A stretch of DNA of 64,000 bases from Streptomyces sp. TLI_053 (GTDB taxonomy: Bacteria; Actinomycetota; Actinomycetes; Streptomycetales; Streptomycetaceae). Location: contig NZ_LT629775.1 of NCBI RefSeq assembly GCF_900105395.1, positions 6,351,501 to 6,415,500 on the forward strand, in the 5' to 3' direction. Positions 8,027 to 16,763 of the stretch are shown here, piece after piece (position 1 is the first letter of the stretch; the number at the start of each line of letters is the position of its first letter). Position numbers and translations under genes: made by a program. Below the pieces are notes generated by a model, which searched no databases, had not been told where the DNA came from, and saw only the letters and a list, made by a program, of their open reading frames with translations.

Positions 8027-9306
8027 TCAAGGCCGACCCGGCGGGCGGGGGTGCGCTCGGGGCCTGGCAGCGGCGGCTGGACCGCGCTGCCGGGCTGCTC
8101 GGCTACGTCGGGCTGCTGATCGCCACCGGGCTCGTGCTGCTGGTGCCGGTGCCGACCGCGCGGTCCGTCCGGGTCACCCTGCCGGCCGCGGGGCTCGCCC
8201 TGCTCTGGCTGCTGCTGCGCTCGGCGCTGGACCGCCGAACCCGGCCCGACGGCGGGGCGCGGTTCGCCGTCGCCCACTTCCTCGGACTGCTCGCGGTGAC
8301 CACCGTCCTGGTGCTGGACAACCCGCTCTACGGCTTCTTCGCCTTCAGCTGCTACCTGCACGCCGCCCAGTACCTGCGGGGCCCGGCCAGGGTGCTGGGC
8401 ACGGTGGTGGCGGCCGTCCCCACCGCGCTCGCCCAGAGCGGCGGGGCGCTGCCGACGAGTCCGGGGCGGGCCGGCGGCTTCCTGGCCGTCCTCGCCTTCA
8501 ACCTGGTGGTGGTCGGGGTGCTGCTCGCGCTGAGCGAGGTCGCCGACCGGCTGGGCCGCCAGCGCGAACGGGCCAACGCCGAACTCGCCGAGGCCAACCG
8601 GCGGCTGTCCGGGATGCTCGCCGAGAACGCCGGACTGCACGCCCAACTGCTGGTCCAGGCCCGCGAGGCCGGGGCCGCCGACGAGCGCCGCCGGTTCGCC
8701 CAGGAGATGCACGACACCGTGGCCCAGGGCCTGGCCGGCATCGTCACCCAGCTCCAGGCCGCCGAGCAGGTCCGGGAGCGCAGCGCGGCGGACGCCGACC
8801 GGCACCTGGCCAACGCCGTCGGCCTCGCCCGGGAGAGCCTCACTCAGGCCCGCCGGGCCGTGCACGCGCTGCGCCCGCTGGAGCTCGAACGGGCCGCGCT
8901 GCCGGAGGCCGTCGCCGAGCTGGTCGAGCAGTGGCGCGGGCGCAACAGCGCCGCCGCCTCGCTGACCGTCACCGGGGACGCCCGCCCGCTGCACCCCGAG
9001 GTCGAGGTGACGCTGCTGCGGATCGCCCAGGAGTCGCTGGCCAACGCCGGCCGGTACGCCCGGGCCTCGCGGGTCGGGCTGACCCTCTCGTACATGCCGG
9101 GGCTGGTCACCCTGGACGTCCGGGACGACGGCGTCGGCTTCGACCCGAGGGCCGAGCCGGCCTCCCGGGCCACCGGCGGCGGCTACGGGCTGGACGTGAT
9201 GCGCCGCCGGGTCGCACGACTGGCCGGACGGCTGGACCTGGAGACCGAACCGGGCGCCGGGACGACGGTGTCGGCGACCCTGCCGGCGATCAGTGCGGAG
9301 GAGTAG
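8023..9306 (+). CDS. Membrane sensor histidine kinase (NarL-partner, HisKA_3)
   Basis: A 427-residue kinase with several membrane helices in the first 180 residues and a coiled linker (about 185-225). The HisKA_3 phospho-acceptor is EMHDTVAQGLAG (His about 228), and the C-terminal HATPase has VRDDGVGFDP and GYGLDVMRRRVARL. No large extracytoplasmic domain is visible, so it may sense within the membrane, as kinases of antibiotic-export modules do. It is coupled to the permease by ATGA overlap and followed four nt later by its response regulator. A GTG two codons upstream is an alternative start. Confidence 0.92.
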   Translation: MIKADPAGGGALGAWQRRLDRAAGLLGYVGLLIATGLVLLVPVPTARSVRVTLPAAGLALLWLLLRSALDRRTRPDGGARFAVAHFLGLLAVTTVLVLDNPLYGFFAFSCYLHAAQYLRGPARVLGTVVAAVPTALAQSGGALPTSPGRAGGFLAVLAFNLVVVGVLLALSEVADRLGRQRERANAELAEANRRLSGMLAENAGLHAQLLVQAREAGAADERRRFAQEMHDTVAQGLAGIVTQLQAAEQVRERSAADADRHLANAVGLARESLTQARRAVHALRPLELERAALPEAVAELVEQWRGRNSAAASLTVTGDARPLHPEVEVTLLRIAQESLANAGRYARASRVGLTLSYMPGLVTLDVRDDGVGFDPRAEPASRATGGGYGLDVMRRRVARLAGRLDLETEPGAGTTVSATLPAISAEE

Positions 9307-9310
9307 GACC

Positions 9311-9973
9311 GTGGACGACGCGACGACGATCAGGGTGCTGCTGGTGGACGACCACCCGGTGGTCCGGGACGGGCTGCGCGGCATGTTCGCCGCCGCCCCC
9401 GGCTTCGAGGTGGTCGGCGAGGCCGGGGACGGCGCCGAGGCACTGGTGCTGGTCGCCGCGCTGCGGCCGGACGTGGTGCTGATGGACCTGCGGATGCCGC
9501 GGATGGACGGTGTCACGGCGATCCGCGAGCTGGCCGAGCGCGGCCTGCCCGGCCGGGTCCTGGTGCTCACCACCTACGACACCGACGCCGACGTGCTCCC
9601 CGCCGTCCGGGCCGGCGCCACCGGCTACCTGCTGAAGGACGCCGCCAGGGAGGACCTCTTCCACGCCGTCAGGGAGGCCGCCCGCGGTGCCTCGGTGATC
9701 GCGCCCACCGTCGCCGCCAAGCTGCTCGGCCAGGTCCGGGAGCCGGTCCGGGAGCCGGCGCGGGAGCCGCTGAGCCCGCGCGAACTGGAGGTGCTGGAGC
9801 TGGTCGCCGCCGGATCCACCAACCGGGAGGCGGCGGCCCGGCTGTTCGTCAGCGAGGCCACCGTGAAGACCCATCTGATCCACGTCTACGCCAAGCTCGG
9901 CGTCAAGGACCGCGCCTCGGCCGTCGCCGCCGGCTTCAACCTGGGCCTGCTCACCCCCACCGGTCGCCCGTAA
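9311..9973 (+). CDS. NarL/LuxR-type response regulator
   Basis: A 220-residue two-domain regulator. The receiver has the acidic pair in LLVDDHP, phospho-acceptor Asp in VVLMDLRMP and the Lys in YLLKDA; the LuxR HTH is LSPRELEVLELVAAGSTNREA...VSEATVKTHL. The GTG start has GGAGGAG upstream, overlapping the kinase stop region. The inter-domain linker holds a short in-frame repeat (VREPVREPAREP). It is predicted to be phosphorylated by the kinase and to control this ABC operon. Confidence 0.93.
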   Translation: MDDATTIRVLLVDDHPVVRDGLRGMFAAAPGFEVVGEAGDGAEALVLVAALRPDVVLMDLRMPRMDGVTAIRELAERGLPGRVLVLTTYDTDADVLPAVRAGATGYLLKDAAREDLFHAVREAARGASVIAPTVAAKLLGQVREPVREPAREPLSPRELEVLELVAAGSTNREAAARLFVSEATVKTHLIHVYAKLGVKDRASAVAAGFNLGLLTPTGRP

Positions 9974-9982
9974 GCTGGCCGG

Positions 9983-10885
9983 ATGCTCGAACCCGCGCTG
10001 CTGCCGACCCCGCTGGCGGACTGCACCGACGAGACGCTCGCCCGGGCCGGGGTGGAGCTGCGGCTCAAGCGGGACGACCTGGCACACCCGCTGGTGCCGG
10101 GGAACAAGTGGCGCAAGCTCGCGCCGAACCTGGCGGCCGCCGTCGAGGGGGGCCACCGCCGGCTGGTGACCTTCGGCGGGGCGTACTCCACCCATCTGCG
10201 GGCGGTCGCGGTGGCGGCCGCGGCGCTCGGGCTGGAGAGCGTCGGGCTGGTCCGCGGCGAGGAGCTGGCCGGCCGGCCGCGCAACTGGTCGCTGCGGGCC
10301 GCGGAGGCGGCCGGGATGGAGCTGGTGTTCCTGACCCGGGCCGAGTACCGGGAGGCCGCCGGCCGTGCCGGGGAGGGGCCGGGGTGGCGGTGGGGTCCCG
10401 GTCTGGTGCTGCCGGAGGGCGGCTCCAACGGCCTCGCGGTCACCGGCGCGGCGGAGATCGTCGCGGAGCTCGACGACCTGGGCGGGCGCGACGTGGTCTG
10501 CTGCCCGGTCGGCACCGGCGGCACGCTGGCGGGGATCGCGGCCGGGCTGCCGCGGGGGGCGCGGGCGCTGGGCGTGGCGGTGCTGCGCGGCGGCGAGGGG
10601 TACCTGGAGGCCGAGGTGACCCGGCTGCACCGGGAGGCGTACGGGCGGGAGTTCGACGGCTGGCGGATCGACCACGGCCACCACGGCGGCGGGTACGGCC
10701 GGGTGCCGGCCGAGCTGGAGGAGTTCGCGGCCGGCTTCGAGCGGCGGCACGGGATCGCCCTGGAGCGCCGTTACGTGGCCAAGCTGCTGGCCGCCGTGCA
10801 CGACCTGGCCGGGGCCGGCGCCTTCCCGCCCGGCACCCGGCTGACGGCCGTGGTCACCGGGCTGCCCGACCCGGTCGGGCCGTGA
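9983..10885 (+). CDS. PLP enzyme of the ACC deaminase/D-cysteine desulfhydrase family
   Basis: A 300-residue fold-type II PLP enzyme. The Schiff-base Lys is in PGNKWRKL (about residue 39), followed by TFGGAYSTHLRAVA and the phosphate-binding CPVGTGGTLAGI. This pattern fits the D-cysteine desulfhydrase/1-aminocyclopropane-1-carboxylate deaminase family. The precise substrate cannot be told; family proteins often act on D-cysteine or D-serine. It starts nine nt after the response regulator, so it may be co-transcribed with the export/two-component operon. Confidence 0.85.
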   Translation: MLEPALLPTPLADCTDETLARAGVELRLKRDDLAHPLVPGNKWRKLAPNLAAAVEGGHRRLVTFGGAYSTHLRAVAVAAAALGLESVGLVRGEELAGRPRNWSLRAAEAAGMELVFLTRAEYREAAGRAGEGPGWRWGPGLVLPEGGSNGLAVTGAAEIVAELDDLGGRDVVCCPVGTGGTLAGIAAGLPRGARALGVAVLRGGEGYLEAEVTRLHREAYGREFDGWRIDHGHHGGGYGRVPAELEEFAAGFERRHGIALERRYVAKLLAAVHDLAGAGAFPPGTRLTAVVTGLPDPVGP

Positions 10886-10918
10886 CGGCGGCCGGGCCGG
10901 GCCCGGCGCAGCGGCGAG

Positions 10919-10952
10919 GGGCGGGAAGGCCGGTCCCGGGCCTCCCGCCCCC
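10919..10952. terminator. GC-rich hairpin between convergent genes
   Basis: GGGGCGGGAAGGCC is largely complementary to GGGCCTCCCGCCCC eight nt downstream, in the 102-nt gap between the PLP enzyme and the LCP gene, which converge. It is probably a bidirectional terminator. Confidence 0.5.
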
Positions 10953-10987
10953 GGCCTCGTCCCCCGGCCTCGTCCCCGGTGCCGGCC

Positions 10988-12586
10988 TCAGCCGAAGGTG
11001 AGGTTGGCGCAGGGGTCGGCGTCGGCGCTGCGGCTGTTCTCGGCGATGGCGCTGGGCACGCCGGTGGGCAGCGGTCCGGTGACGGCCGGCGGTGCGGTGG
11101 GAGCGCCGGTGGGGGTGTCGGTGGCGGCGGCGATCCCCACGGCGGCGGCCTTGCCGCCGGGCACCGGCCGGTAGGCCGGAGCGGTGGCGGTCGCGGTGGC
11201 GGCCGGGCGGTAATCGCGTCCGAGGGTGACCGTGACGCCCTCGGAGCCCGGTTCCACGGTCGTCCTGGCACCGGGGAAGAGCGTGGCGAGCTGGTCGGCG
11301 ACGGCCTTGAAGGGCGGGTCGTAGGCGATCTCGGTGCGCAGCCGGCCGCCGGTGGTGGCGCCCAGCGAGACGTTGGTGAAGCCCTGGGCGCGGATCGCGG
11401 CGGAGCCCGCGCCGGCGAGTCCGTCGGTGCCGACGCCGTTGACCACGGTGATCGTGGTGGCGAGCTGCTCGGGGCTCAGCGGGGTGGCGGCCGGCGCGGG
11501 GGTCGCGGCGCCGTCGGTGGCGGCGGCCGAGGGGGCGGCGGTGTCGGCCTCCGGGAGCAGGCCGGTGCTCTGGCCGTCCAGGGTGCGGTCCTCGCGGAGC
11601 AGTCGCCACAGGGTGTCCACGTCGGGGCGGACCAGGTCGACCCGGCCCTTCTGCACGACCGAGAACCGCCAGGGGGTGGTGACGAAGGTGATGTCCGACA
11701 GCTTGATCTGCTGCAGCGACTGCGCGAAGTCGACCAGCTTCATCGCGGTGCCGAGGCCCTCGTCGACGGTCAGCGAGCGGGTGGCGGCGTCGGCGAGCGG
11801 GAGCAGGGTCGGCAGCGAGAAGCCCTGGGACTGGATCTTGCGGATCATCGAGGAGAGGAAGGCCTGCTGGCGCTTCATCCGGCCGATGTCGGAGTTGTCG
11901 CCGAAGCCGTAGCGGGCGCGGAGGTAGTCGACGGCCGGCTGGCCGGCGATCTTCTGCAGGCCCTTGCGGAGCTTGATGTTGTGCGAGTTGACGTCGTTCG
12001 GGACGCAGACCTCGACACCGTTGATGGCGTCGGTCATCGCGGCGACGCCCTTGAAGTCGACCACGATGGTGTGGTCGATCCGAAGCCCGGTGAGCGCCTC
12101 GACGGTGTTCTGGGTGCAGGCCGGGTTCCCCTTGGGGGACTCGCCGACGGTGAAGGCCTCGTTGAACATCTGGTTGGTCCGCGGCTTCGTCCAGTCGCCG
12201 CTGGGCAGCCGGCAGGACGGGACGGTGACCAGGGCGTCGCGGGGTATGGAGACGCCGACGGCGTGCTTCCGGTCGGCGTAGACGTGCAGCAGGATCGCGG
12301 TGTCCGAGTGACCCACCCCCACGTCGCCGCCGCCGAGGTCGTCGTTCCCGTCGTTGCGGGTGTCCGAGCCGAGCAGCAGGACGTTGACCGGGACCGAGGC
12401 CCCGGGAGCGGTGGGTACCGGCGCGGGCGGGCGCTCGGTGGCGACGCCGTCGGCGTCGAAGGTGCTGATGTTGGTGTCCAGCCGGTGGTAGAACCAGGCC
12501 CCGGCTCCGGCCACCGTCAGTACCAGGACGGCCGCGAGTCCTATGACGGTCCGTACGACACGCCGACGGCGCGAGCTGCCGCTCAT
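10988..12586 (-). CDS. LytR-CpsA-Psr (LCP) family cell-wall ligase with LytR_C domain
   Basis: This 532-residue type II membrane protein has an Arg-rich start and one helix (about residues 13-32). The extracellular LCP domain follows, with VNVLLLGSDTRND, HSDTAILLHVYADRK and VSIPRDALV carrying the Asp/Arg residues that bind the polyprenyl pyrophosphate substrate. The C-terminal LytR_C-like region contains TITVVNGVGTDGLAGAGSAAI. LCP proteins transfer glycopolymers such as teichoic acids or capsule to peptidoglycan. The ATG at 12586 gives MSGSSRRRRVV. It is followed by a low-complexity Pro/Ala/Thr linker near the C-terminus. Confidence 0.9.
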   Translation of the reverse strand: MSGSSRRRRVVRTVIGLAAVLVLTVAGAGAWFYHRLDTNISTFDADGVATERPPAPVPTAPGASVPVNVLLLGSDTRNDGNDDLGGGDVGVGHSDTAILLHVYADRKHAVGVSIPRDALVTVPSCRLPSGDWTKPRTNQMFNEAFTVGESPKGNPACTQNTVEALTGLRIDHTIVVDFKGVAAMTDAINGVEVCVPNDVNSHNIKLRKGLQKIAGQPAVDYLRARYGFGDNSDIGRMKRQQAFLSSMIRKIQSQGFSLPTLLPLADAATRSLTVDEGLGTAMKLVDFAQSLQQIKLSDITFVTTPWRFSVVQKGRVDLVRPDVDTLWRLLREDRTLDGQSTGLLPEADTAAPSAAATDGAATPAPAATPLSPEQLATTITVVNGVGTDGLAGAGSAAIRAQGFTNVSLGATTGGRLRTEIAYDPPFKAVADQLATLFPGARTTVEPGSEGVTVTLGRDYRPAATATATAPAYRPVPGGKAAAVGIAAATDTPTGAPTAPPAVTGPLPTGVPSAIAENSRSADADPCANLTFG

Positions 12587-12735
12587 CCTTCCCGTCCCCC
12601 CGTTTTCCGTTCTGGGATCCCACCCGGCCGCCGGTCGGCGGGCGGGTGCCTCGTCTTCGAACGTTAGACGTTTCGGGGGAGTGTTCGGTTACCTCCGACC
12701 GGCGGACAAAACGGGGGCCCGAGCTGTGATGCTCC

Positions 12736-13212
12736 TCACGTGCCGGTGGTGGTGGCGCCGGTGAGCATCCGGCGGAGCAGGTCGCGCAGCTGGGTCCGCT
12801 CCTCGGGGCCGAGCGCGGCGAGCGGCTCGCGGGCGAAGTTCAGCGACTCGCGGAGCTCCTCGGAGGCGCCCGCCCCGGTCTCGGTGGCGGCGACCAGCTT
12901 GACCCGGCGGTCCTGGAGGTCGGGCTGGCGGGTGACGAAGCCGCGGGTCTCCAGCCGGTCCACGATGCCGGTGATGTTGGAGGGCTCGCAGCTGAGCGTC
13001 TGGGCGATCTGGCGCATGGGCATCGGGCCGCGCCGCAGCAGTGCGAGGACCTTGGCCTGCGCCCCGGTGAGCGAGCGGGCGGCGGCGGCCTCCTCGTACT
13101 CGCGATGGAAGAGCGCGACCACGTTGGCCATGAGATCGACGACCTCGCGGGTGATCTCGTCGGCCTGCGGTGCGGTTTCCCGGCTGTGCTGGGTGTCCAT
13201 GGTTCCCATCAT
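12736..13212 (-). CDS. MarR-family transcriptional regulator
   Basis: A 158-residue winged-helix regulator. The MarR core is visible as LTGAQAKVLALLRRGPMPM, then IAQTLSCEPSNITGIVDRL and the wing QPDLQDRRVKLVAATE. Three in-frame ATGs crowd the start (13212, 13209, 13200); the last gives MDTQHSRE and has GGGA five nt upstream, so either start is possible. It is divergent from an NADP-dependent oxidoreductase, an arrangement in which MarR proteins usually repress the enzyme gene until an electrophile or phenolic ligand binds. A palindrome between the two genes is a likely operator. Confidence 0.9.
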   Translation of the reverse strand: MMGTMDTQHSRETAPQADEITREVVDLMANVVALFHREYEEAAAARSLTGAQAKVLALLRRGPMPMRQIAQTLSCEPSNITGIVDRLETRGFVTRQPDLQDRRVKLVAATETGAGASEELRESLNFAREPLAALGPEERTQLRDLLRRMLTGATTTGT

Positions 13213-13229
13213 ACCTGAACAGTTGACAA

Positions 13230-13244
13230 CATGAACCTTTCATG
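13230..13244. promoter_or_regulatory. Probable MarR operator, CATGAA-N3-TTCATG
   Basis: The perfect 6-3-6 palindrome CATGAACCTTTCATG lies in the AT-richer gap between the divergent MarR and oxidoreductase genes, directly after a TTGACA hexamer (13223-13228) on the plus strand. Flanking AACA and TGTT extend the symmetry imperfectly. The position suits repression of both promoters. Confidence 0.6.
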
Positions 13245-13290
13245 CCCATTGTTACTTCACCGACTCAACCTTTTATGTGGGGAGATCATC

Positions 13291-14334
13291 ATGGCCGCCG
13301 AGCCCACCGCCGCTCCGGAAGCCCCCGCCACCGCCCGTGAGTGGCACCTCGCCGCCCGCCCCGAGGGCTGGCCCGTCCCGGCCGACTTCGCCCTGGTCGA
13401 GGCGCCGGTCCGGACCCCGGGTCCGGGCGAGATCCTGGTCCGCAACACGGACCTCTCGGTCGACCCCTACATGCGCGGCCGGATGAACGACGCCAAGTCC
13501 TACATCCCGCCGTTCAAGCTCGGCGCGGCCATGGACGGCGGCGCCGTCGGTTACGTCGTGGCCTCGGAGGCCGAGGGCTTCGCCCCGGGCGACGCGGTGC
13601 TGCACGGGCTCGGCTGGCGCGAGTACGCCACCCTGCCGGCCAAGCACGCGGTCAAGGTGCCGGAGATCGAGGGCGTCCCGCTCTCCGCCTACCTCGGCGT
13701 GCTCGGCATGCCCGGCCTGACCGCCTACGCGGGCCTGCTCGCGGTCGGTGCCCTCAAGGAGGGCGACCGGGTCTTCGTGTCCGGCGCGGCCGGCGCGGTC
13801 GGTTCGATCGTCGGCCAGATCGCGAAGCTCAAGGGCGCCTCGCTGGTGGTCGGTTCGGCCGGCTCGGCGGAGAAGGTCGACCGGCTGACCGGGGAGTTCG
13901 GCTTCGACGCCGCCTTCAACTACAAGGACGGCCCGGTCGGCGAGCAGCTCGCCAAGGTCGCCCCCGAGGGCATCGACCTCTACTTCGACAACGTCGGCGG
14001 GGAGCACCTGGAGGCCGCCATCAACGCCCTGGGCGTGCACGGCCGGGCCGTGCTGTGCGGTGCGATCGCCCACTACAACGACACCGCCGCCGCCCCCGGC
14101 CCGCGCAACCTGATGCAGGTCATCGGCAAGCGGCTGCGTCTGGAGGGCATCCTGGTCGGTGACCACGACGCGCTCCGCCCGCAGTTCGTCGCCGAGGTGG
14201 GCGGCTGGCTCCAGGAGGGGAAGCTGCGCTCCGAGGAGACCGCGGTGGACGGCTTCGAGAACGCCGCCCAGGCCTTCCTGGACATGCTGCGCGGTGCCAA
14301 CACCGGCAAGATGGTGGTCCGGCTGAAGGGCTGA
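13291..14334 (+). CDS. NADP-dependent zinc-less MDR oxidoreductase (CurA/YncB/alkenal reductase type)
   Basis: A 347-residue medium-chain dehydrogenase/reductase without the zinc-binding residues of alcohol dehydrogenases. Typical motifs of the alkenal/one reductase group are VDPYMRGRMN near residue 60, GMPGLTAYAGL, the nucleotide fold VSGAAGAVGSIVGQIAKLKG and the NADP-contact IDLYFDNVGGEHLEAA. It is predicted to reduce activated double bonds of reactive aldehydes or ketones with NADPH. The ATG has GGGGAG upstream. Control by the divergent MarR protein is likely from context. Confidence 0.9.
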   Translation: MAAEPTAAPEAPATAREWHLAARPEGWPVPADFALVEAPVRTPGPGEILVRNTDLSVDPYMRGRMNDAKSYIPPFKLGAAMDGGAVGYVVASEAEGFAPGDAVLHGLGWREYATLPAKHAVKVPEIEGVPLSAYLGVLGMPGLTAYAGLLAVGALKEGDRVFVSGAAGAVGSIVGQIAKLKGASLVVGSAGSAEKVDRLTGEFGFDAAFNYKDGPVGEQLAKVAPEGIDLYFDNVGGEHLEAAINALGVHGRAVLCGAIAHYNDTAAAPGPRNLMQVIGKRLRLEGILVGDHDALRPQFVAEVGGWLQEGKLRSEETAVDGFENAAQAFLDMLRGANTGKMVVRLKG

Positions 14335-14370
14335 CTCCCCGTCGGGTTCCGCTCCCGTGCGGTTCCGCCC

Positions 14371-14404
14371 CCGCCTCGTACCGGCTGTCGCCGGTGCGAG
14401 GCGG
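14371..14404 (+). terminator. Terminator of the MDR oxidoreductase
   Basis: The 15-nt arms CCGCCTCGTACCGGC and GCCGGTGCGAGGCGG, with one G-T wobble, around TGTC are followed by TTT. The hairpin lies 37 nt past the oxidoreductase stop. Confidence 0.7.
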
Positions 14405-14573
14405 TTTGCGTACCCGGCGGAGGGGATCAGGCCGCACTACCGCATTCCGGCCGGATCCGAAAGTGCGTCAGCACCGCTGCGGGGAGGCGCGGTACGGTGG
14501 TTCCGCCTGGCGATGGGGCCGTTCGGGGGAGAGATCCCACCGGGGGGTGGACCTCGTTGCGGATTCGACTAGC

Positions 14574-14604
14574 ATTGAGCGAAAGCCTGTCCGTTTTGCT
14601 CAAT
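14574..14604. promoter_or_regulatory. AT-rich inverted repeat in the DUF3145 promoter region
   Basis: ATTGAGCGAAA and TTTTGCTCAAT face each other across nine nt (one mismatch) in a distinctly AT-rich stretch about 105-135 nt upstream of the DUF3145 start. The surrounding 130 nt (GCTTAATGTCGG, GGGTAACTGTGG) look like a promoter region. The remainder of the gap 14405-14708 has no gene I can support. Confidence 0.45.
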
Positions 14605-14708
14605 TTAGTGGCTTAATGTCGGCTAACGTGGGTAACTGTGGATCAACTACGGGCACGAACGCGAGGCAGCTGGGGAAGGCGACCCTCGTCCACAGCCTGG
14701 AGGTCCCG

Positions 14709-15203
14709 GTGACGACACGTGGAGTCCTGTACGTCCACTCCGCGCCCCGCGCGCTGTGCCCGCACGTCGAGTGGGCCGTCGCGGGGGTGCTCGGTGTGCG
14801 GGTGAGCCTGGACTGGATCCGCCAGCCGGCCGCGCCCGGACACTGGCGCGCCGAGCTCTCCTGGCAGGGCGAGCCCGGCACGGCCTCGAAGCTCGCCTCC
14901 GCACTGCGCGGGTGGCAGCTGCTGCGGTACGAGGTCACCAGCGAGCCCTGTGCCACGGCCGAGGGCGAGCGCTACAGCAGCACGCCCTCGCTCGGCATCT
15001 TCCACGCCGTCACCGGCATCCACGGTGACATCCTCATCCCCGAGGACCGGCTGCGGGCCGTCCTGCTGCGCGCCCGCAGCGAGGGGGCGGACCTCGAGGC
15101 CGAGATCGCCATGCTGCTCGGCAAGCCCTGGGACGACGAACTGGAGCCCTTCCGCTACGCCGGCGAGGGCGCCCCGGTGCGCTGGCTGCACCAGGTGGTC
15201 TGA
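14709..15203 (+). CDS. DUF3145 family protein
   Basis: A 164-residue soluble protein of the actinobacterial DUF3145 family, recognised by its start TTRGVLYVHSAPRALCPHVE and the segment HAVTGIHGDILIPEDRLR. Function is unknown. The GTG start at 14709 is supported by GGAGG six nt upstream and by the family's usual N-terminus; longer in-frame extensions upstream are not coding-like. Members sit beside the fatty-acid synthase operon in Streptomyces, as here, where it converges on fabF across a strong shared terminator. Confidence 0.88.
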   Translation: MTTRGVLYVHSAPRALCPHVEWAVAGVLGVRVSLDWIRQPAAPGHWRAELSWQGEPGTASKLASALRGWQLLRYEVTSEPCATAEGERYSSTPSLGIFHAVTGIHGDILIPEDRLRAVLLRARSEGADLEAEIAMLLGKPWDDELEPFRYAGEGAPVRWLHQVV

Positions 15204-15218
15204 CCCGCCGCGGGACGA

Positions 15219-15267
15219 CGACGAGGAGGGGCCGGCGCTCGTACTGAGCGCCGGCCCCTCCTCGTCG
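15219..15267. terminator. Bidirectional terminator between DUF3145 and fabF
   Basis: Perfect 22-nt arms (15219-15240 and 15246-15267) enclose the five-nt loop GTACT, midway between the converging DUF3145 and fabF genes. This very stable hairpin should end both transcripts. Confidence 0.85.
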
Positions 15268-15354
15268 GACGCGGGTCCGGGTGCGGGTCCTGTTCCGGGT
15301 GCGGAGGTCCGGGCGCGGGACCCTGGTGCTGGGCCCGGGCGCGGACCGCCCGGG

Positions 15355-16620
15355 TCAGCGGGAGCGGAAGGCCAGCACCACGTTGTGGCCGCCGAAGCCG
15401 AACGAGTTGTTCAGCGCCGCGATCCGGCCCTCGGGCAGCGGGCGGGCCTCGCCGCGGACGATGTCCGCGTCCACGTCGTCGTCCAGCTCGTCGACGTTGA
15501 TGGTCGGCGGGGCGAGGCGGTGGTAGAGCGCCTGCACGGTGGCGACGGTCTCGATGCCGCCGGCGCCGCCCAGCAGGTGACCGGTCATCGACTTGGTCGC
15601 CGAGATCGCGATGTGGTCGAGCTCCTCGCCCAGCTCCTTGCGGAGCGCCTTCAGCTCGGCGGTGTCACCCTGCGGGGTCGAGGTGGCGTGCGCGTTGACG
15701 TGCACGATCTCGGCCTTGTCGAGCTGGTTGCGCTCGAACAGGTCGGCCAGCGCGCGGGCCACGCCGGCACCGGTCGGCTCGGGCTGGGCGATGTGGTGGG
15801 CGTCCGAGGACAGGCCCTGGCCCACCGCCTCGCAGTAGATGCGGGCACCGCGGGCCTCGGCGTGCTCCACGGACTCCAGCACGACCACGCCGGCGCCCTC
15901 GCCGAGCACGAAGCCGTCCCGGCCCTTGTCGTACGGGCGGGAGGCGCGCTCGGGGTCGTCGTTGTTCTTGGACATCGCCATCATGTTGGCGAACGCGGCG
16001 ATCGGCAGCGGGTGGATCGCCGCCTCGGTGCCGCCGGCCACCACGACGTCGGCGCGGCCGTTGCGGATCATCTCGATCGCGTAGCCGATCGCCTCGGCGC
16101 CGGAGGCGCAGGCGGAGACGGGAGTGTGCACACCCGCGCGGGCGCCGACCTCCAGACCGACGTTGGCCGCCGGGGAGTTGGGCATCAGCATCGGGACGGT
16201 GTGCGGGGAGACCTTGCGGGCGCCCTTCTCCTTCAGCACGTCGTACTGGTCGAGCAGGGTGGTGACGCCACCGATGCCGGAGGCGATCACGGCGCCCAGG
16301 CGCTCAGGGGCCAGCTTGGAGGACTCGTCGGTGGCCGGGGTCTCGAAACCGGCGTCGGCCCAGGCCTCGCGGGCGGCGATCAGCGCGAACTGCGCCGAGC
16401 GGTCCAGCTTGCGGGCCAGCGGACGGGGGAGGATCTCGCCCGGCTCGACGGCGGTGCGCGCGGCGATCCGGACGGGCAGCTCGGCGGCCCACTCCTCGGT
16501 CAGGACAGCCACCCCGGAGCGCCCGGCGAGCAGGTTCTCCCAGGTGGTGGCGGCGTCGCCGCCCAGCGGCGTGAAGGCGCCGATACCCGTGACGACCACG
16601 GTACGGTTTTCAACGGTCAC
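15355..16620 (-). CDS. fabF: 3-oxoacyl-ACP synthase II
   Basis: A 421-residue KAS II condensing enzyme that elongates acyl-ACP with malonyl-ACP in type II fatty-acid synthesis. The Cys-His-His triad is visible: Cys in SACASGAEA, His in VNAHATSTPQGD and His in SMTGHLLGGAGG; the glycine-rich tail is NNSFGFGGHN. I chose the GTG at 16620 (VTVENRTVVVTG) with an AGAAGAAG upstream; a further GTG six codons upstream is possible. It is the last gene of fabD-fabH-acpP-fabF, and the operon structure implies control by the FasR-type activator. Confidence 0.96.
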   Translation of the reverse strand: MTVENRTVVVTGIGAFTPLGGDAATTWENLLAGRSGVAVLTEEWAAELPVRIAARTAVEPGEILPRPLARKLDRSAQFALIAAREAWADAGFETPATDESSKLAPERLGAVIASGIGGVTTLLDQYDVLKEKGARKVSPHTVPMLMPNSPAANVGLEVGARAGVHTPVSACASGAEAIGYAIEMIRNGRADVVVAGGTEAAIHPLPIAAFANMMAMSKNNDDPERASRPYDKGRDGFVLGEGAGVVVLESVEHAEARGARIYCEAVGQGLSSDAHHIAQPEPTGAGVARALADLFERNQLDKAEIVHVNAHATSTPQGDTAELKALRKELGEELDHIAISATKSMTGHLLGGAGGIETVATVQALYHRLAPPTINVDELDDDVDADIVRGEARPLPEGRIAALNNSFGFGGHNVVLAFRSR

Positions 16621-16763
16621 TGGATCTTCTTCTCTCACGTTCGTGCGGGGGGTCGGCGGCGGGCCGAAGGTGGGCCCGGCCGGGCGCCCGGTGGGCGTCC
16701 CGGCCGGCGGGTCGGCCGACCCGGTGGAGTCGGCCGATCTCAGGCATCGACGGAGTCGACGGC

